From Bacteroidia bacterium (GTDB taxonomy: Bacteria; Bacteroidota; Bacteroidia; JANWJV01), in NCBI GenBank assembly GCA_025451785.1, contig JANWJV010000138.1:1-37261 (forward strand): a stretch of DNA of 37,261 bases, written 5' to 3'. The notes beneath the pieces were generated by a model. The model was given only the letters and a program-made list of their open reading frames with translations. It made no database searches and was not told the origin of the DNA. A program made the position numbers and the translations under genes. Positions 6,287 to 14,534 of this stretch are shown here, piece by piece. Position 1 is the first letter of the stretch, and each line of letters starts with the position of its first letter.

Positions 6287-8323
6287 TTACTTCATGAATC
6301 TTAATAACAATACTTCGGTAAGCAGGAAGAGCAGCGCGAGCAGGATGCACCACTTCCATAGTTTTTTATCCTGGAACGAGTCGCTTAATGTTTGTGTGAG
6401 TGTCATGGCTCCGGTCTCGAGCAGCCTGAAGTTACTGAGGCCTTGCTCTATGATCTGTCCCAGCAACTCTTCGTTGTTATAGCATTCAAGGTTCGATTCT
6501 TTGCGGTCGTAGTTGAAGGAAACTCCCATAACCGGTGTGCTTCCTTTTTTCAGCAAATAGTTCCCCGCCTGGCTTACTTGTCCGTGCAGGAAAATATTTG
6601 TCCGCGACGCTTCGGTGCGGTGTTCAGGAATGATGTCGAAATTGCCTTCGCCGCTAAGGTGATATACTTCCTCGGTGCCGCTGCTTTCGCTGATCGTTTC
6701 CACTACTTCGTCCTTGCCGAGAACGTAATACAGTTTTTGTTCAGGCTGGCTGTAGATGGCGATGCGGAAGAGGGTAGGGAGAAAGAGGGCGTGCCGTGTC
6801 CAGTTGCTTGATTCGGTTTGAAGGGGAGCGGCATTGAGATAAACCTTGCCTTTGCCATGTGAGTACCTGGCGAGAAACACATGTCCGTTCTGCATCTTCA
6901 ACAACGATTCTTCACCGCTGCGTGTACTGCGGCTGATCCTGAAATGACTGCTCACAAAAGGAAGGTCGATACGGGGGTCCTGCTTTTCGAAAATATCTTT
7001 GTAGATCTCCTGCTCGTAATTGATCTGGTCTACCTTCGTATTGGCCGTGTCGTTTGCTTCATAAATGCCGGCGCTAACGGTGGGAAGGAAGGAGGCGTAG
7101 CTTTTCAGGTCGCTTTCGGGATGCGGGAATACCACAAGGCTGCCCCCATTGTTCACAAAGCGGCTGAGCTCCTGGGCAAGGCCCGAGGAAATAGTTTTTA
7201 ATTCGCTGAGAACAATAAGGCTGTTGCTCTTCAGCGCCGAGTAATCCAGTTTTCCTTCTTCACTTTCGGTATACCTGAAAAGCGAATCGCTAAAGACACT
7301 CGCCACACTGGCACTGCTACTGCCACTTGAACGAATGCACATCACCGGAATATGTTGCGCCACTGAAAACGACAGGTAGAACTTATCATCAAAGGTCACC
7401 GGGTAATCGTCCATCTCTATCCTGCAGCTCTGGATACCTGTTTCGCGTGAAGCGAAGGAGAGCACTACATCCTTTTGTCCGTCGGGCTCTATTGAATAGC
7501 TGGCAGGGGTACGCTGCTGCCCGTTGATGAACAGCTTCACCGAATTGTTCTCGGCGGCCTGGGAGCTGAGATTTTTGATGCGTACGTTCAGCTGCTCCGT
7601 TTTGCCGCTCTGTCTCACCGGCGTTGTGAACCAGCAGGAGTCCACCCATTTGTTGCTGCTTTGCTGCGCGCTTATAAGGAAAGGCAACACCTCTACAGTT
7701 GTATCGTTCTTCAGGAGATCGATGTCGGTAATACTTTTCTGAAAGTCGCTCAGCCAAAAGGCCTTCTTGTTCTCTGCCCCGCTGTTGTTGAGCATGTCGA
7801 GCTGGCGGGGCAGCACCTCGCTTAGCTTTTTTACCGCCGGACTTATCTTCACTTCGTCCAGCAGTTCAAGGAACTCCTCTTTGTTGACCAGGCGCTGGTG
7901 GCGGCCTTCAAGATCATTGGTGATCAGCTGGAAACGGTCGGTGGCTTTGTAGCTGGCGGTTATTTCCTGTGCCCGCTTGCGTGCCTCGTCGAGCAGGGTG
8001 CCGTTGCGGTTCACGGCGTCCATGCTGAAAGAGTTGTCGATGTATATACTTACGGCGGTGTTTCCGCGGGTCACTGTGCCTTCGGCCGGGATATAAGGCT
8101 GGGCAAAGGCAAAGACCAGGAAACTGAGCGCGAGTATGCGTGAAAAAAGCACCAACAGGTGCTTTAGTCTCGATTTGCTTTGGGTCTCCAGCTGTACTTC
8201 TTTCAGGAAGCGTACATTGGTAAAATAGACCTTTTTAAAGCGACGGAAATTAAAGAGATGGATGATGATCGGGATCGCTATCGCCAGCAGCGCATAAAGG
8301 AAGGCGGGGGAGATGAACTTCAT
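6287..8323 (-). CDS. BatA-domain / von Willebrand A membrane protein
   Basis: This 678-residue protein starts with the BatA N-terminal domain typical of Bacteroidota (residues 1-77): a membrane segment from about 7, the IHLFNFRRFK-type motif, and a second membrane segment at about 57-76. A vWA domain follows with an intact metal-ion-dependent adhesion motif DNSFS at residues 96-100. A long beta-rich periplasmic region precedes a C-terminal membrane helix (about 656-675). Related proteins sit in bat operons linked to aerotolerance and envelope maintenance; the precise role is unknown. No MoxR or other bat genes are adjacent. A perfect TATCTTTG element lies 7 nt upstream of the ATG, so the transcript may have almost no leader. 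Confidence 0.85.
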   Translation of the reverse strand: MKFISPAFLYALLAIAIPIIIHLFNFRRFKKVYFTNVRFLKEVQLETQSKSRLKHLLVLFSRILALSFLVFAFAQPYIPAEGTVTRGNTAVSIYIDNSFSMDAVNRNGTLLDEARKRAQEITASYKATDRFQLITNDLEGRHQRLVNKEEFLELLDEVKISPAVKKLSEVLPRQLDMLNNSGAENKKAFWLSDFQKSITDIDLLKNDTTVEVLPFLISAQQSSNKWVDSCWFTTPVRQSGKTEQLNVRIKNLSSQAAENNSVKLFINGQQRTPASYSIEPDGQKDVVLSFASRETGIQSCRIEMDDYPVTFDDKFYLSFSVAQHIPVMCIRSSGSSSASVASVFSDSLFRYTESEEGKLDYSALKSNSLIVLSELKTISSGLAQELSRFVNNGGSLVVFPHPESDLKSYASFLPTVSAGIYEANDTANTKVDQINYEQEIYKDIFEKQDPRIDLPFVSSHFRISRSTRSGEESLLKMQNGHVFLARYSHGKGKVYLNAAPLQTESSNWTRHALFLPTLFRIAIYSQPEQKLYYVLGKDEVVETISESSGTEEVYHLSGEGNFDIIPEHRTEASRTNIFLHGQVSQAGNYLLKKGSTPVMGVSFNYDRKESNLECYNNEELLGQIIEQGLSNFRLLETGAMTLTQTLSDSFQDKKLWKWCILLALLFLLTEVLLLRFMK

Positions 8324-8330
8324 TAAAGCA

Positions 8331-8338
8331 CAAAGATA
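8331..8338 (-). promoter_or_regulatory. -7 promoter element of the BatA-like gene
   Basis: On the minus strand the sequence is TATCTTTG, a perfect match to the Bacteroidota -7 consensus TAnnTTTG. It ends 7 nt before the ATG at 8323. No clear -33 TTG is seen at the expected distance. Confidence 0.6.
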
Positions 8339-8353
8339 ATAAATTATGTGTAT

Positions 8354-8400
8354 CCTCCCTCCCTTGTTCGCCCTGGCGAATAGGGGAGGGCCGGGGAGGG
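8354..8400. repeat. GC-rich hairpin repeat at the LpxR-like stop codon
   Basis: Positions 8357-8372 pair with 8375-8390 in a 16-bp stem (two wobbles) closed by a 2-nt loop; the inner part is TTCGCC-CT-GGCGAA. A further GGGGAGGG block follows, reaching the TGA stop of the LpxR-like gene at 8402-8404. C-rich elements of this style recur between genes in Bacteroidota as I recall them. It could also act as a transcription block, but it has no T-run on the minus strand. Confidence 0.7.
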
Positions 8401-8401
8401 G

Positions 8402-9367
8402 TCAGAAGCACGTCGTTATATTTACATGTCCCCATCCATGCGAGATCCCATTCTTGAACTCAGGGCTAAGGAAGGCCTGCGCATACTCGATCCGTACATC
8501 CTTCAATACAATGACAGCGCCAATGAATCCTGAATAAACAAGCCTCGATACGTCCTTCGGGGCAATGGTATAAATACTGCCTTTGTTGAACATTCCGCCC
8601 TGGATAGCCCCGTTATAGAGCACCCCCTGGGCTTTGGTGCGGGTAAAGAGATAGAACTGGTAGCGGCGCTTGTCCTGCGCCTCAACGCTTCTCTTCCTGG
8701 CAGGGCTTATGCCGCTGAAATAAGGGTTGAGCCAGCCGAACCTCGCGGTAAAACCTCCGCCAAGGTTATCGTAAATAGTACCCAGCGTGGCATCGGCAAA
8801 ACCGGTAAGGTCGTAATGCTTCTTTTGGACGCCAACAGCATATTCGTATTTCACATAATAGTTCAGTAAAAGGTCCTGGCTTATCTGGAACTGCCATCCC
8901 AGCGGTTGTATGTCACCAATAGCGGCGTGAATATCTTCCTGTGTTTCCTTGCAATGCGCGCAGGGGCCGATGGCACCGGCCTGCAGCTCGGAGCTCAGGC
9001 GGTAGCGCTCCGCTTCATTGTTAGATATCCTGGAAGCACCCAGGTACATGATAGCGCCGAAAGGCCTGTTACCGGTAAAAACCGTATCGCGGCGGATGCT
9101 GGTAGGAGTGAAGCAATCCTGAACAAAGGCCAGGCTGTAATAGTTCATGCTCTTTACACCGGCAGAAGGAAAGATACATCGAAAAGGTTTTCGTAATAGG
9201 GGAGTGGTGAGCTCTAAGCGTACGCCCTGGGTATAATACTCATCCGTGGCGCTGAAGTAATCGTTATCGTAATGAATGTTTATGTAGCGGTTGCTGCTCG
9301 CGCTATCCTTGCGCTGCGCAAAGCAGGCTTGTGTAAGGAGCAGGAAAAGTATCAGGGCGTTGCGCAT
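8402..9367 (-). CDS. LpxR-like outer-membrane protein (DUF2219, lipid A deacylase family)
   Basis: This 321-residue protein has a signal peptide (cleavage near CFA-QR, residue 18) and alternating strands ending in phenylalanine, as expected of an outer-membrane beta-barrel. Family landmarks are present: Asn35-Asp36 in YDNDYF, Thr46 in YYTQGVRL, and His147 with the later GW pair in QEDIHAAIG...PLGWQFQ. In Salmonella LpxR the matching Asn, Asp, Thr and His lie at the active site that removes the 3'-acyloxyacyl chain of lipid A. Deacylase activity here is inferred; many Bacteroidota homologues are untested. The stop abuts a GC-rich hairpin repeat. Only a weak -7-like TATATTGG lies close to the ATG. 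Confidence 0.8.
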   Translation of the reverse strand: MRNALILFLLLTQACFAQRKDSASSNRYINIHYDNDYFSATDEYYTQGVRLELTTPLLRKPFRCIFPSAGVKSMNYYSLAFVQDCFTPTSIRRDTVFTGNRPFGAIMYLGASRISNNEAERYRLSSELQAGAIGPCAHCKETQEDIHAAIGDIQPLGWQFQISQDLLLNYYVKYEYAVGVQKKHYDLTGFADATLGTIYDNLGGGFTARFGWLNPYFSGISPARKRSVEAQDKRRYQFYLFTRTKAQGVLYNGAIQGGMFNKGSIYTIAPKDVSRLVYSGFIGAVIVLKDVRIEYAQAFLSPEFKNGISHGWGHVNITTCF

Positions 9368-9403
9368 GGACCAATATACGGAAGGGTTTGCTGCCGGGAT
9401 TGG

Positions 9404-10156
9404 CTAAAACTTTTCAAAAACTCCCAGCCCAAAAAGAGCAAAGTCATATTTTACAGGGTCACCCGGATCAAAGGACCGCAGTTTCCGGTCAAGTTCCTCT
9501 ACCGCTTTCCAATCGTTTTGCTTTCGCTTCAAAAGCTTTAGCTTGCGGGCCACATTGCCCGAGTGCACATCCAGCGGACAGGAGAGGGCGGAAGCTGAAA
9601 GATTGTTCCAGATGCCAAAATCTACGCCTCGCTTGTCCTTTCGAACCATCCAGCGCAGGAACATGTTAAGGCGCTTGGCCGATGAATTGGCTTCGGGGTC
9701 GCTCACATGTTTGTGAGCACGTTTTGGAAATTCACCAGCAAGAAAAAGTTTTCGGAAGTGGATGATCGCCTGCCGGGCATCGTTCCCATTGAAAGCCTTT
9801 TCGAGGCCGCCGTGTTTTGTATAAATGTTCTTCAGCGATCGCGTAAAGCCAATGGCATCGCCGCCGTTAAAAGTGCGGTGCACGAAAGTTTCAAGTTTTT
9901 TATGGTCTCTACTAGTGCCTTTTGTGATGAACTCGTAGGGTTCATCGCTCATCAGGTTCATCAAGCGCGTAGCATTCTTAATGATGGACGTCCTGTTCCC
10001 CCAGGCGATGGTGGCGGTGAGAAAAGCGGAGATCTCGATGTCTTCCTTTTTACTGAAACGATGTGGAACGCTGATCGGGTCTGTCTCAATGAACGACACC
10101 CGGTTGTACAGGTCGTACTTCTCCTCAAGAAAATCTTTTATTTCGGCAGGGTTCAA
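9404..10156 (-). CDS. TIGR02757 / DUF2400 family protein
   Basis: This 250-residue protein fits the TIGR02757 family. The N-terminal FIETDPISVPHRF and SAFLTATIAWGNR blocks and the C-terminal FLRWMVRKDKRGVDFGIW, PLDVHSGNVAR and DPVKYDFALFGLG blocks are all present. The function is unknown; the helical C-terminal part has been likened to helix-hairpin-helix DNA glycosylases, but catalytic residues cannot be assigned here. The start is TTG at 10154-10156 and overlaps the TGA of the upstream HTH gene (TTGA). This position matches the usual N-terminus of the family, so expression is probably coupled to that regulator. Confidence 0.85.
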   Translation of the reverse strand: MNPAEIKDFLEEKYDLYNRVSFIETDPISVPHRFSKKEDIEISAFLTATIAWGNRTSIIKNATRLMNLMSDEPYEFITKGTSRDHKKLETFVHRTFNGGDAIGFTRSLKNIYTKHGGLEKAFNGNDARQAIIHFRKLFLAGEFPKRAHKHVSDPEANSSAKRLNMFLRWMVRKDKRGVDFGIWNNLSASALSCPLDVHSGNVARKLKLLKRKQNDWKAVEELDRKLRSFDPGDPVKYDFALFGLGVFEKF

Positions 10157-11172
10157 ACGATCTTGGCCTTCAGCCTCCCCATCGCGTCCTCTATCTTCCG
10201 GAAGAACTGGTAACGCTGCTTTTCCGAAACCCCGCTGATCTGTACCGACTTACGAATGAGATTCTTCAGCCAGTCTTCGGTCTCAGCGCAAAACCCATTA
10301 TTGGTGGTGATCATGGTATTGAAGGTATGATGCGAAAGGTAGGTCGCTTTAATGTTTCCGGTGGTAACCAGGATAGAGTTATTGCCGATCATGATCTCGC
10401 TGCTGTAAAGCGTATAATTGTTCTCATTCTCCGCCCATTTCTCCTCGCTGATGAACTTCGAGCTCAGTTCGGCCTGGCGTTTGATCTTCTGGAACATACT
10501 TGCCAGGTCTTCGTAGATCTTCAGCGCGTCTTCCTTGCTCCGGAACAATCCCGATTCCCAGTAGAACTCTACCTGCTTGATGGCGCTGTTCACGGTATCT
10601 TCTGTCCATATCTCCACAGCGGGAATAGTAACATACGCTTCCAGTATCTGCCTGGCGGTATCGATGTTCTTCTGGCTTACGTGCGCTGTTTCAAACTTCT
10701 TTCCATCGAGCGAAGGAACTCCGAGTATGGACTTGTTCCAGTAGAACATTTTAAATGCGGTAAGCTCGGGGTAGGAGAAATAATGAAAGATTGGAATGTC
10801 CTGCGCCGCGAAAACGATCTGTTTGTTGTCGAATGCCTGTACTTTTTTGAGATCGACAAGGATGTTCTCCAGGTAACTGTCGAAATGCATGTCGTTGTTC
10901 TCCAGCGGACGGTAGTTGAAAGTGACCATGCCGGCTTTTTCCTGGTTGCTGAACGCGTCGAAGGATAATTTATAACGGCTGCAGATCTGTGTGATCTCTT
11001 CAATGGTAAGCGCTGTCTCCCCGCGTATTCGGCGGTAAGCACTGTCGTTGCTCATTTGCAGCAGGTCAGCAAGTTCATCTACCAGCGCAATGTTGGGTGG
11101 TAATACGTCCTTTATCCTCGAGATAAAGTCGACTTGCGCCTTGTTTACCTCTTTTTTGATCTTTTCAGCCAT
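10153..11172 (-). CDS. helix-turn-helix transcriptional regulator
   Basis: This 339-residue protein has an N-terminal XRE/BetR-like HTH (about residues 18-70): LADLLQMSNDSAYRRIRGET followed by EEITQICSRYKLSFDAF. The remaining 270 residues are helical and charged, without a known catalytic motif, and probably form a sensory or dimerisation domain. It is divergent from the exported proteins at 11392 and 12040. An inverted repeat at 11237-11264 lies between the two start codons and is a candidate binding site. It overlaps the downstream TIGR02757 gene by 4 bp. The ligand and targets are unknown. Confidence 0.78.
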   Translation of the reverse strand: MAEKIKKEVNKAQVDFISRIKDVLPPNIALVDELADLLQMSNDSAYRRIRGETALTIEEITQICSRYKLSFDAFSNQEKAGMVTFNYRPLENNDMHFDSYLENILVDLKKVQAFDNKQIVFAAQDIPIFHYFSYPELTAFKMFYWNKSILGVPSLDGKKFETAHVSQKNIDTARQILEAYVTIPAVEIWTEDTVNSAIKQVEFYWESGLFRSKEDALKIYEDLASMFQKIKRQAELSSKFISEEKWAENENNYTLYSSEIMIGNNSILVTTGNIKATYLSHHTFNTMITTNNGFCAETEDWLKNLIRKSVQISGVSEKQRYQFFRKIEDAMGRLKAKIV

Positions 11173-11236
11173 GATTATTTGTTGGAAAATGCCGTTTTAG
11201 CCTAACAAGTTTACGTATTATTTGTCAAATTCCGTC

Positions 11237-11264
11237 GGCTGTTTTGCAAAAAATGCAAACAGCC
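11237..11264. promoter_or_regulatory. inverted repeat in the divergent intergenic region (candidate operator)
   Basis: GGCTGTTTTGCA and TGCAAACAGCC are inverted repeats, identical apart from one extra T, and are separated by about five A residues. They lie 65 bp upstream of the HTH gene's ATG and 128 bp upstream of the plus-strand gene. There is no T-run, so an operator is more likely than a terminator. Binding by the adjacent regulator is inferred from position only. Confidence 0.5.
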
Positions 11265-11337
11265 AGACCTCCGCTTTCAATTTCCGCCACAAGAAGTAAA
11301 ATATGCCCTTTCCTGTCGGGTATGGCCCCTAAACCCG

Positions 11338-11369
11338 TTTCCCCCGGCGGCTTCACCGCCCTAGTTTTG
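11338..11369 (+). promoter_or_regulatory. promoter of the exported-protein pair at 11392-13182
   Basis: A perfect -7 element TAGTTTTG lies at 11362-11369. A TTTC at 11338-11341 sits 20 nt upstream as an imperfect -33 element. The predicted transcript starts near 11376, about 15 nt before the ATG. Confidence 0.65.
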
Positions 11370-11391
11370 CTTCATAAACAAACAAAAGACC

Positions 11392-12006
11392 ATGAAAAAA
11401 TTATCAAGCATCATCGCCCTTTTCCTGCTGATCACAGCAGCCAATGCACAGCACGGTATCCGCCTTACCGACGGACGTTATGTGAGTTCCGACAGTGTTC
11501 TGCTGGGCAGTACTGAAGTAAAATATCGCAGCGACAGCGGTTTCCGTTCGGTGCCCATGGAAGAAGTTTCGTGGGTGCGTTTTGAGAACGGTACTGTATA
11601 CCGTTTAAAGGAAGCGCCTAAAGAAGAGGAATATGTTTTCCAGGAAAGCGCAAGCAATGCGCAGCCGGTATACGATACTCCGGAGTCGCGTTACAAGAAA
11701 GGGAAGGAAGACGCGGCCATGTATTATGATCCCAAAAACGTAAAGGTGACGACAGCCGCGCTTACTTCCATTCCGGTTCCCTTGCTTGGACTGGTGAGTG
11801 CCACTGCCTGCTCTCTTACACCAGCAAAACCCGATGGGCAGGGTGTTACCGATAAAAAGCTATTGAGGGATCCTCAGTACCGCAGAGGATATAGTGAAGG
11901 AGCCCGTCCTGAAAAAAGCCGTGCCGCATGGAAGGGCTTCCTTGTAGGAGGATGCATAAAGCTGGCCGGCGCATTTGCACTTGCAATGGCAGTATCAGCG
12001 AACTAG
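11392..12006 (+). CDS. exported hypothetical protein
   Basis: This 204-residue protein has a signal peptide (LFLLITAANA-QHG, cleavage near residue 19). After a beta-rich N-terminal third (LTDGRYVSSDSVLLG, WVRFENGTVYRL) come a charged linker, a hydrophobic stretch around 125-143 and a second one at the C-terminus (GFLVGGCIKLAGAFALAMAV). Between them is a DPQYRRGYSEGA motif of a kind I recall from Bacteroidota surface proteins. I do not recognise a named family. It is followed after 33 bp by another exported protein and probably shares its promoter (11338-11369). Envelope location is inferred from the signal peptide. Confidence 0.7.
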   Translation: MKKLSSIIALFLLITAANAQHGIRLTDGRYVSSDSVLLGSTEVKYRSDSGFRSVPMEEVSWVRFENGTVYRLKEAPKEEEYVFQESASNAQPVYDTPESRYKKGKEDAAMYYDPKNVKVTTAALTSIPVPLLGLVSATACSLTPAKPDGQGVTDKKLLRDPQYRRGYSEGARPEKSRAAWKGFLVGGCIKLAGAFALAMAVSAN

Positions 12007-12039
12007 AATTAAAAAGGAATAACCATAAAAACCGCAACA

Positions 12040-13182
12040 ATGAAAACGACAATGAAAAATTTCTACAGCGTGCTGATGGTGGCAGGAATGCTCCTGGTGG
12101 TGCCTTTCTTCTCCCAAGCGCAAAATACAAGGGCAAGTACAAAAAAAACGATCACGGTGCTGAACCTCGATTCTAAAGGATTGTCGCTCGATCCAGCGCA
12201 GATGGGAAACCTTGCCAGGCTGGAACTCGACAAGCTCGACACCTTCCAGGTGATGGACCGCTACGACGCAACGTATCTCATTGAAAAGAACAAGCTGAAT
12301 ATCGGTAACTGCTACGGCAAACTTTGCCTTGTGGAGATCGGCAGCGTGCTGAAGTCAGATAAGATGATGAGCGGCAGCGTGGAGTTGTATGGCGAATCCA
12401 TCATTATCACTATCCGTCTCATCGATGTTAGTTCGGCCTCGGTGGAAAAGACACAGGTGAAGGAATTCCTTAACCTGCCCAAGGAAGTTCAGAAGATGAT
12501 CGGCATCACGCTTCGCGAAATGTTCGGCCGTAAGAACGACCAAACCCTGCTCACTACACTTACCAAGCCCTTTAACTATGAGAACGCGGTGAACAACCCC
12601 AATAAGGAACGCCTCGATCTTAGCGGCTCCAGGATGGGCTTTACTGTATTTAGCGGTGAACCGGCCAGCATATTGGCAACAAGCAAAAGCAACGGCGGCT
12701 TTGATGCCTTGCCGATGATGTTCCAGTTCGGTTACCAGTTTGAGCAGCAATACCTCAACGAAGGGAACTTCCAGGCGCTGTTCGAGTTCATCCCGCTTAT
12801 CACCGGCCTCGACCAGGGAATGTTCATTCCCAGCATCACGATCATGAACGGGATACGTAACAACCGCAATGGCCTTGAGTTCGCGTTCGGCCCCACTTTA
12901 AGCCTGGTGAAGAAGGCCGATGTATATAATGTGGATGGCCACTGGTACCTGGAGGATGACTGGAACGAGAAGGACAGCAGCAATACTTTACTTCCAATTC
13001 CTTACGCTATTGAGCGCCGTCTCGACAGCAGGGGAGAACCCGCGCTCAGTACAGGTTTCGTATTCGCTTTCGGCCGTACATTTAAGTCGGGCAAGCTCAA
13101 CATTCCTGTAAACGCGTATGTTATTCCTTCGAGGAACGGACTGCGCTTCGGTGCCTCTTTCGGCTTCAACGCCAAGAACTAA
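12040..13182 (+). CDS. exported protein with CsgG/TolB-like N-terminal domain and beta-rich C-terminus
   Basis: This 380-residue protein has a signal peptide (MLLVVPFFSQA-QN, cleavage near residue 27). The first domain (about 35-160) resembles the CsgG/TolB-N fold seen in envelope lipoproteins: ITVLNLDSKGL, RLELDKLDTFQVMDRYD, a cysteine pair in GNCYGKLCLVEIG, MSGSVELYGE and IRLIDVSSASVEKT. The rest (about 195-380) consists of amphipathic strands ending in FGFNAKN, suggesting a barrel or beta sandwich. No lipobox cysteine follows the signal peptide. A role in the outer membrane is inferred. An in-frame ATG 12 bp downstream (12052) is an alternative start. A terminator follows at 13217-13246. 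Confidence 0.68.
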   Translation: MKTTMKNFYSVLMVAGMLLVVPFFSQAQNTRASTKKTITVLNLDSKGLSLDPAQMGNLARLELDKLDTFQVMDRYDATYLIEKNKLNIGNCYGKLCLVEIGSVLKSDKMMSGSVELYGESIIITIRLIDVSSASVEKTQVKEFLNLPKEVQKMIGITLREMFGRKNDQTLLTTLTKPFNYENAVNNPNKERLDLSGSRMGFTVFSGEPASILATSKSNGGFDALPMMFQFGYQFEQQYLNEGNFQALFEFIPLITGLDQGMFIPSITIMNGIRNNRNGLEFAFGPTLSLVKKADVYNVDGHWYLEDDWNEKDSSNTLLPIPYAIERRLDSRGEPALSTGFVFAFGRTFKSGKLNIPVNAYVIPSRNGLRFGASFGFNAKN

Positions 13183-13216
13183 TTTCATCCGGAAAAAAGC
13201 CATCTAGCGCTTTTTG

Positions 13217-13246
13217 GCCCCTGCACGCTCTGTGCCGGGGCTTTTT
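13217..13246 (+). terminator. Rho-independent terminator after the 12040 gene
   Basis: GCCCCTGCAC pairs with GTGCCGGGGC (one internal mismatch) around a GCTCT loop, followed by TTTTT. The T-run overlaps the TAA stop of the convergent MFS gene (13245-13247), so the terminator extends into that gene's end. Confidence 0.85.
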
Positions 13247-14486
13247 ACTGCTTCATCTTGCGAAGCTTCGGAGCCAGCGCTGCAATGGCTCCTACTACAA
13301 GCATGGTCATAGCACCACCGAAGGCTACTGAAGGAACAAGACCCATTAGCCTCGCGGCAGCGCCTGATTCAAAAGCGCCGATCTCGTTGGAGGAACCGAT
13401 GAAGATAGAGTTGACAGACGAAACTCTGCCGCGCATGTTCTCCGGTGTCATCATTTGGAGGATGGTATGACGGATCACTACGCTTACGTTATCGAAAGCA
13501 CCGGTGAGCGCCAGCAATATCACCGATAGCCAGAAATATTCTGAATAGGCAAACGCGATGGTGCAGGCGCCGAAAGCGAATACAGAGAAGAATAAGTTTC
13601 TTCCCGCTTTGATCATGGGTGAACGGTAGGCCATTATAACAGCCATCAGAATGGCACCCGCGGCGGGTGCCGCGCGCAGGATGCCGAATCCAACCGCATC
13701 CTGTTCAAGCAGTTCAGCAAAAGCGGGAAGCATGGCCATGGCACCGCCAAACAATACCGCGAAAAGATCGAGCGACAATGCGCCGAGCATGATCTGGTTA
13801 CCGAATACGAAACGGATCCCCGTACCAAGGCTTTCCCAGATCGACTCCTGCTTGTTAACAGGAGGCATCGGCCTCGCTTTGATGGGAAGAATAAAGAATA
13901 TAGAGGTGAAGATCAGGAAAGTGTCAATTGCGTAAGCATTTTGTAAGGTAGAAGAGGCCAGGATCAATCCTCCGGCAACCGGTCCAACGATATCGGCAGT
14001 ATGCCAGGCGGTGGTGTTCCAGGTAGTGGAGTTGGCCAGTAATGAACGGGGAACGATCTGCGCCAGGTAAGCAAAATAAGAAGGGCCCATGAAGGCCCTC
14101 GCGATACCGGTCACAAAGATGACTGAGTAAACAGGCATCGCACCATAAAGTGTTATCATCTCATTGCCATCGAGGCTGAAAGACCATAGCGCCGCGGTGC
14201 AAAGTGTAAGCAGTAAAGTAGTGGCAATGATGATCTTTTTCCGGTCGATGATATCCGCAATGTGCCCACCGAAAAGGGAGATGGCGATGAAGGGAATAGC
14301 TTCAGCAAGCCCAACAAGCCCCAGTGACCATTCATCGCCGGTGATCTTATACACCTGCCAGCCTACGATCACAGCCTGCATGCGGATGCCCAGCACAAGC
14401 GCGAAACGCGCAAGGGTGAAATAGCTGAATTCTCTTATCCGTAGTGCGGCGAAAGGATCGTTCGGGGAAGGTTGCTGCTCTGTCAA
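13245..14486 (-). CDS. MFS transporter (MFS_3 / enterobactin-exporter-like)
   Basis: About 413 residues and twelve hydrophobic segments, with the MFS loop 2-3 signature GGHIADIIDRKK near residue 75. The layout (MQAVIVGWQVYKITG early, then ARAFMGPSYFAYLAQIVPR) matches the MFS_3/EntS-type drug or siderophore exporters; the substrate is unknown. I place the start at TTG 14484-14486 (giving MTEQQPSPND) rather than the upstream TTG at 14508-14510, because the latter lies inside a perfect -7 element (14508-14515). A hairpin (14488-14506) lies between that element and the chosen start. The gene follows the sigma/anti-sigma pair in the same direction and may also receive read-through from it. It is convergent with the 12040 gene. 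Confidence 0.85.
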   Translation of the reverse strand: MTEQQPSPNDPFAALRIREFSYFTLARFALVLGIRMQAVIVGWQVYKITGDEWSLGLVGLAEAIPFIAISLFGGHIADIIDRKKIIIATTLLLTLCTAALWSFSLDGNEMITLYGAMPVYSVIFVTGIARAFMGPSYFAYLAQIVPRSLLANSTTWNTTAWHTADIVGPVAGGLILASSTLQNAYAIDTFLIFTSIFFILPIKARPMPPVNKQESIWESLGTGIRFVFGNQIMLGALSLDLFAVLFGGAMAMLPAFAELLEQDAVGFGILRAAPAAGAILMAVIMAYRSPMIKAGRNLFFSVFAFGACTIAFAYSEYFWLSVILLALTGAFDNVSVVIRHTILQMMTPENMRGRVSSVNSIFIGSSNEIGAFESGAAARLMGLVPSVAFGGAMTMLVVGAIAALAPKLRKMKQ

Positions 14487-14487
14487 T

Positions 14488-14515
14488 GCCGTAAGAAAAG
14501 TACGGCACAAACTTA
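14488..14515 (-). promoter_or_regulatory. -7 element and leader hairpin of the MFS gene
   Basis: TAAGTTTG (minus strand, 14515 to 14508) matches TAnnTTTG perfectly. Directly downstream, GCCGTA and TACGGC (14488-14506) form a perfect 6-bp inverted repeat around 7 nt, covering the predicted transcription start. It ends at the TTG start codon region. It could be an operator or a short leader hairpin that limits initiation. No clear -33 element is seen. Confidence 0.55.
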
Positions 14516-14534
14516 CAAAGAAATTTAAGCTCGC

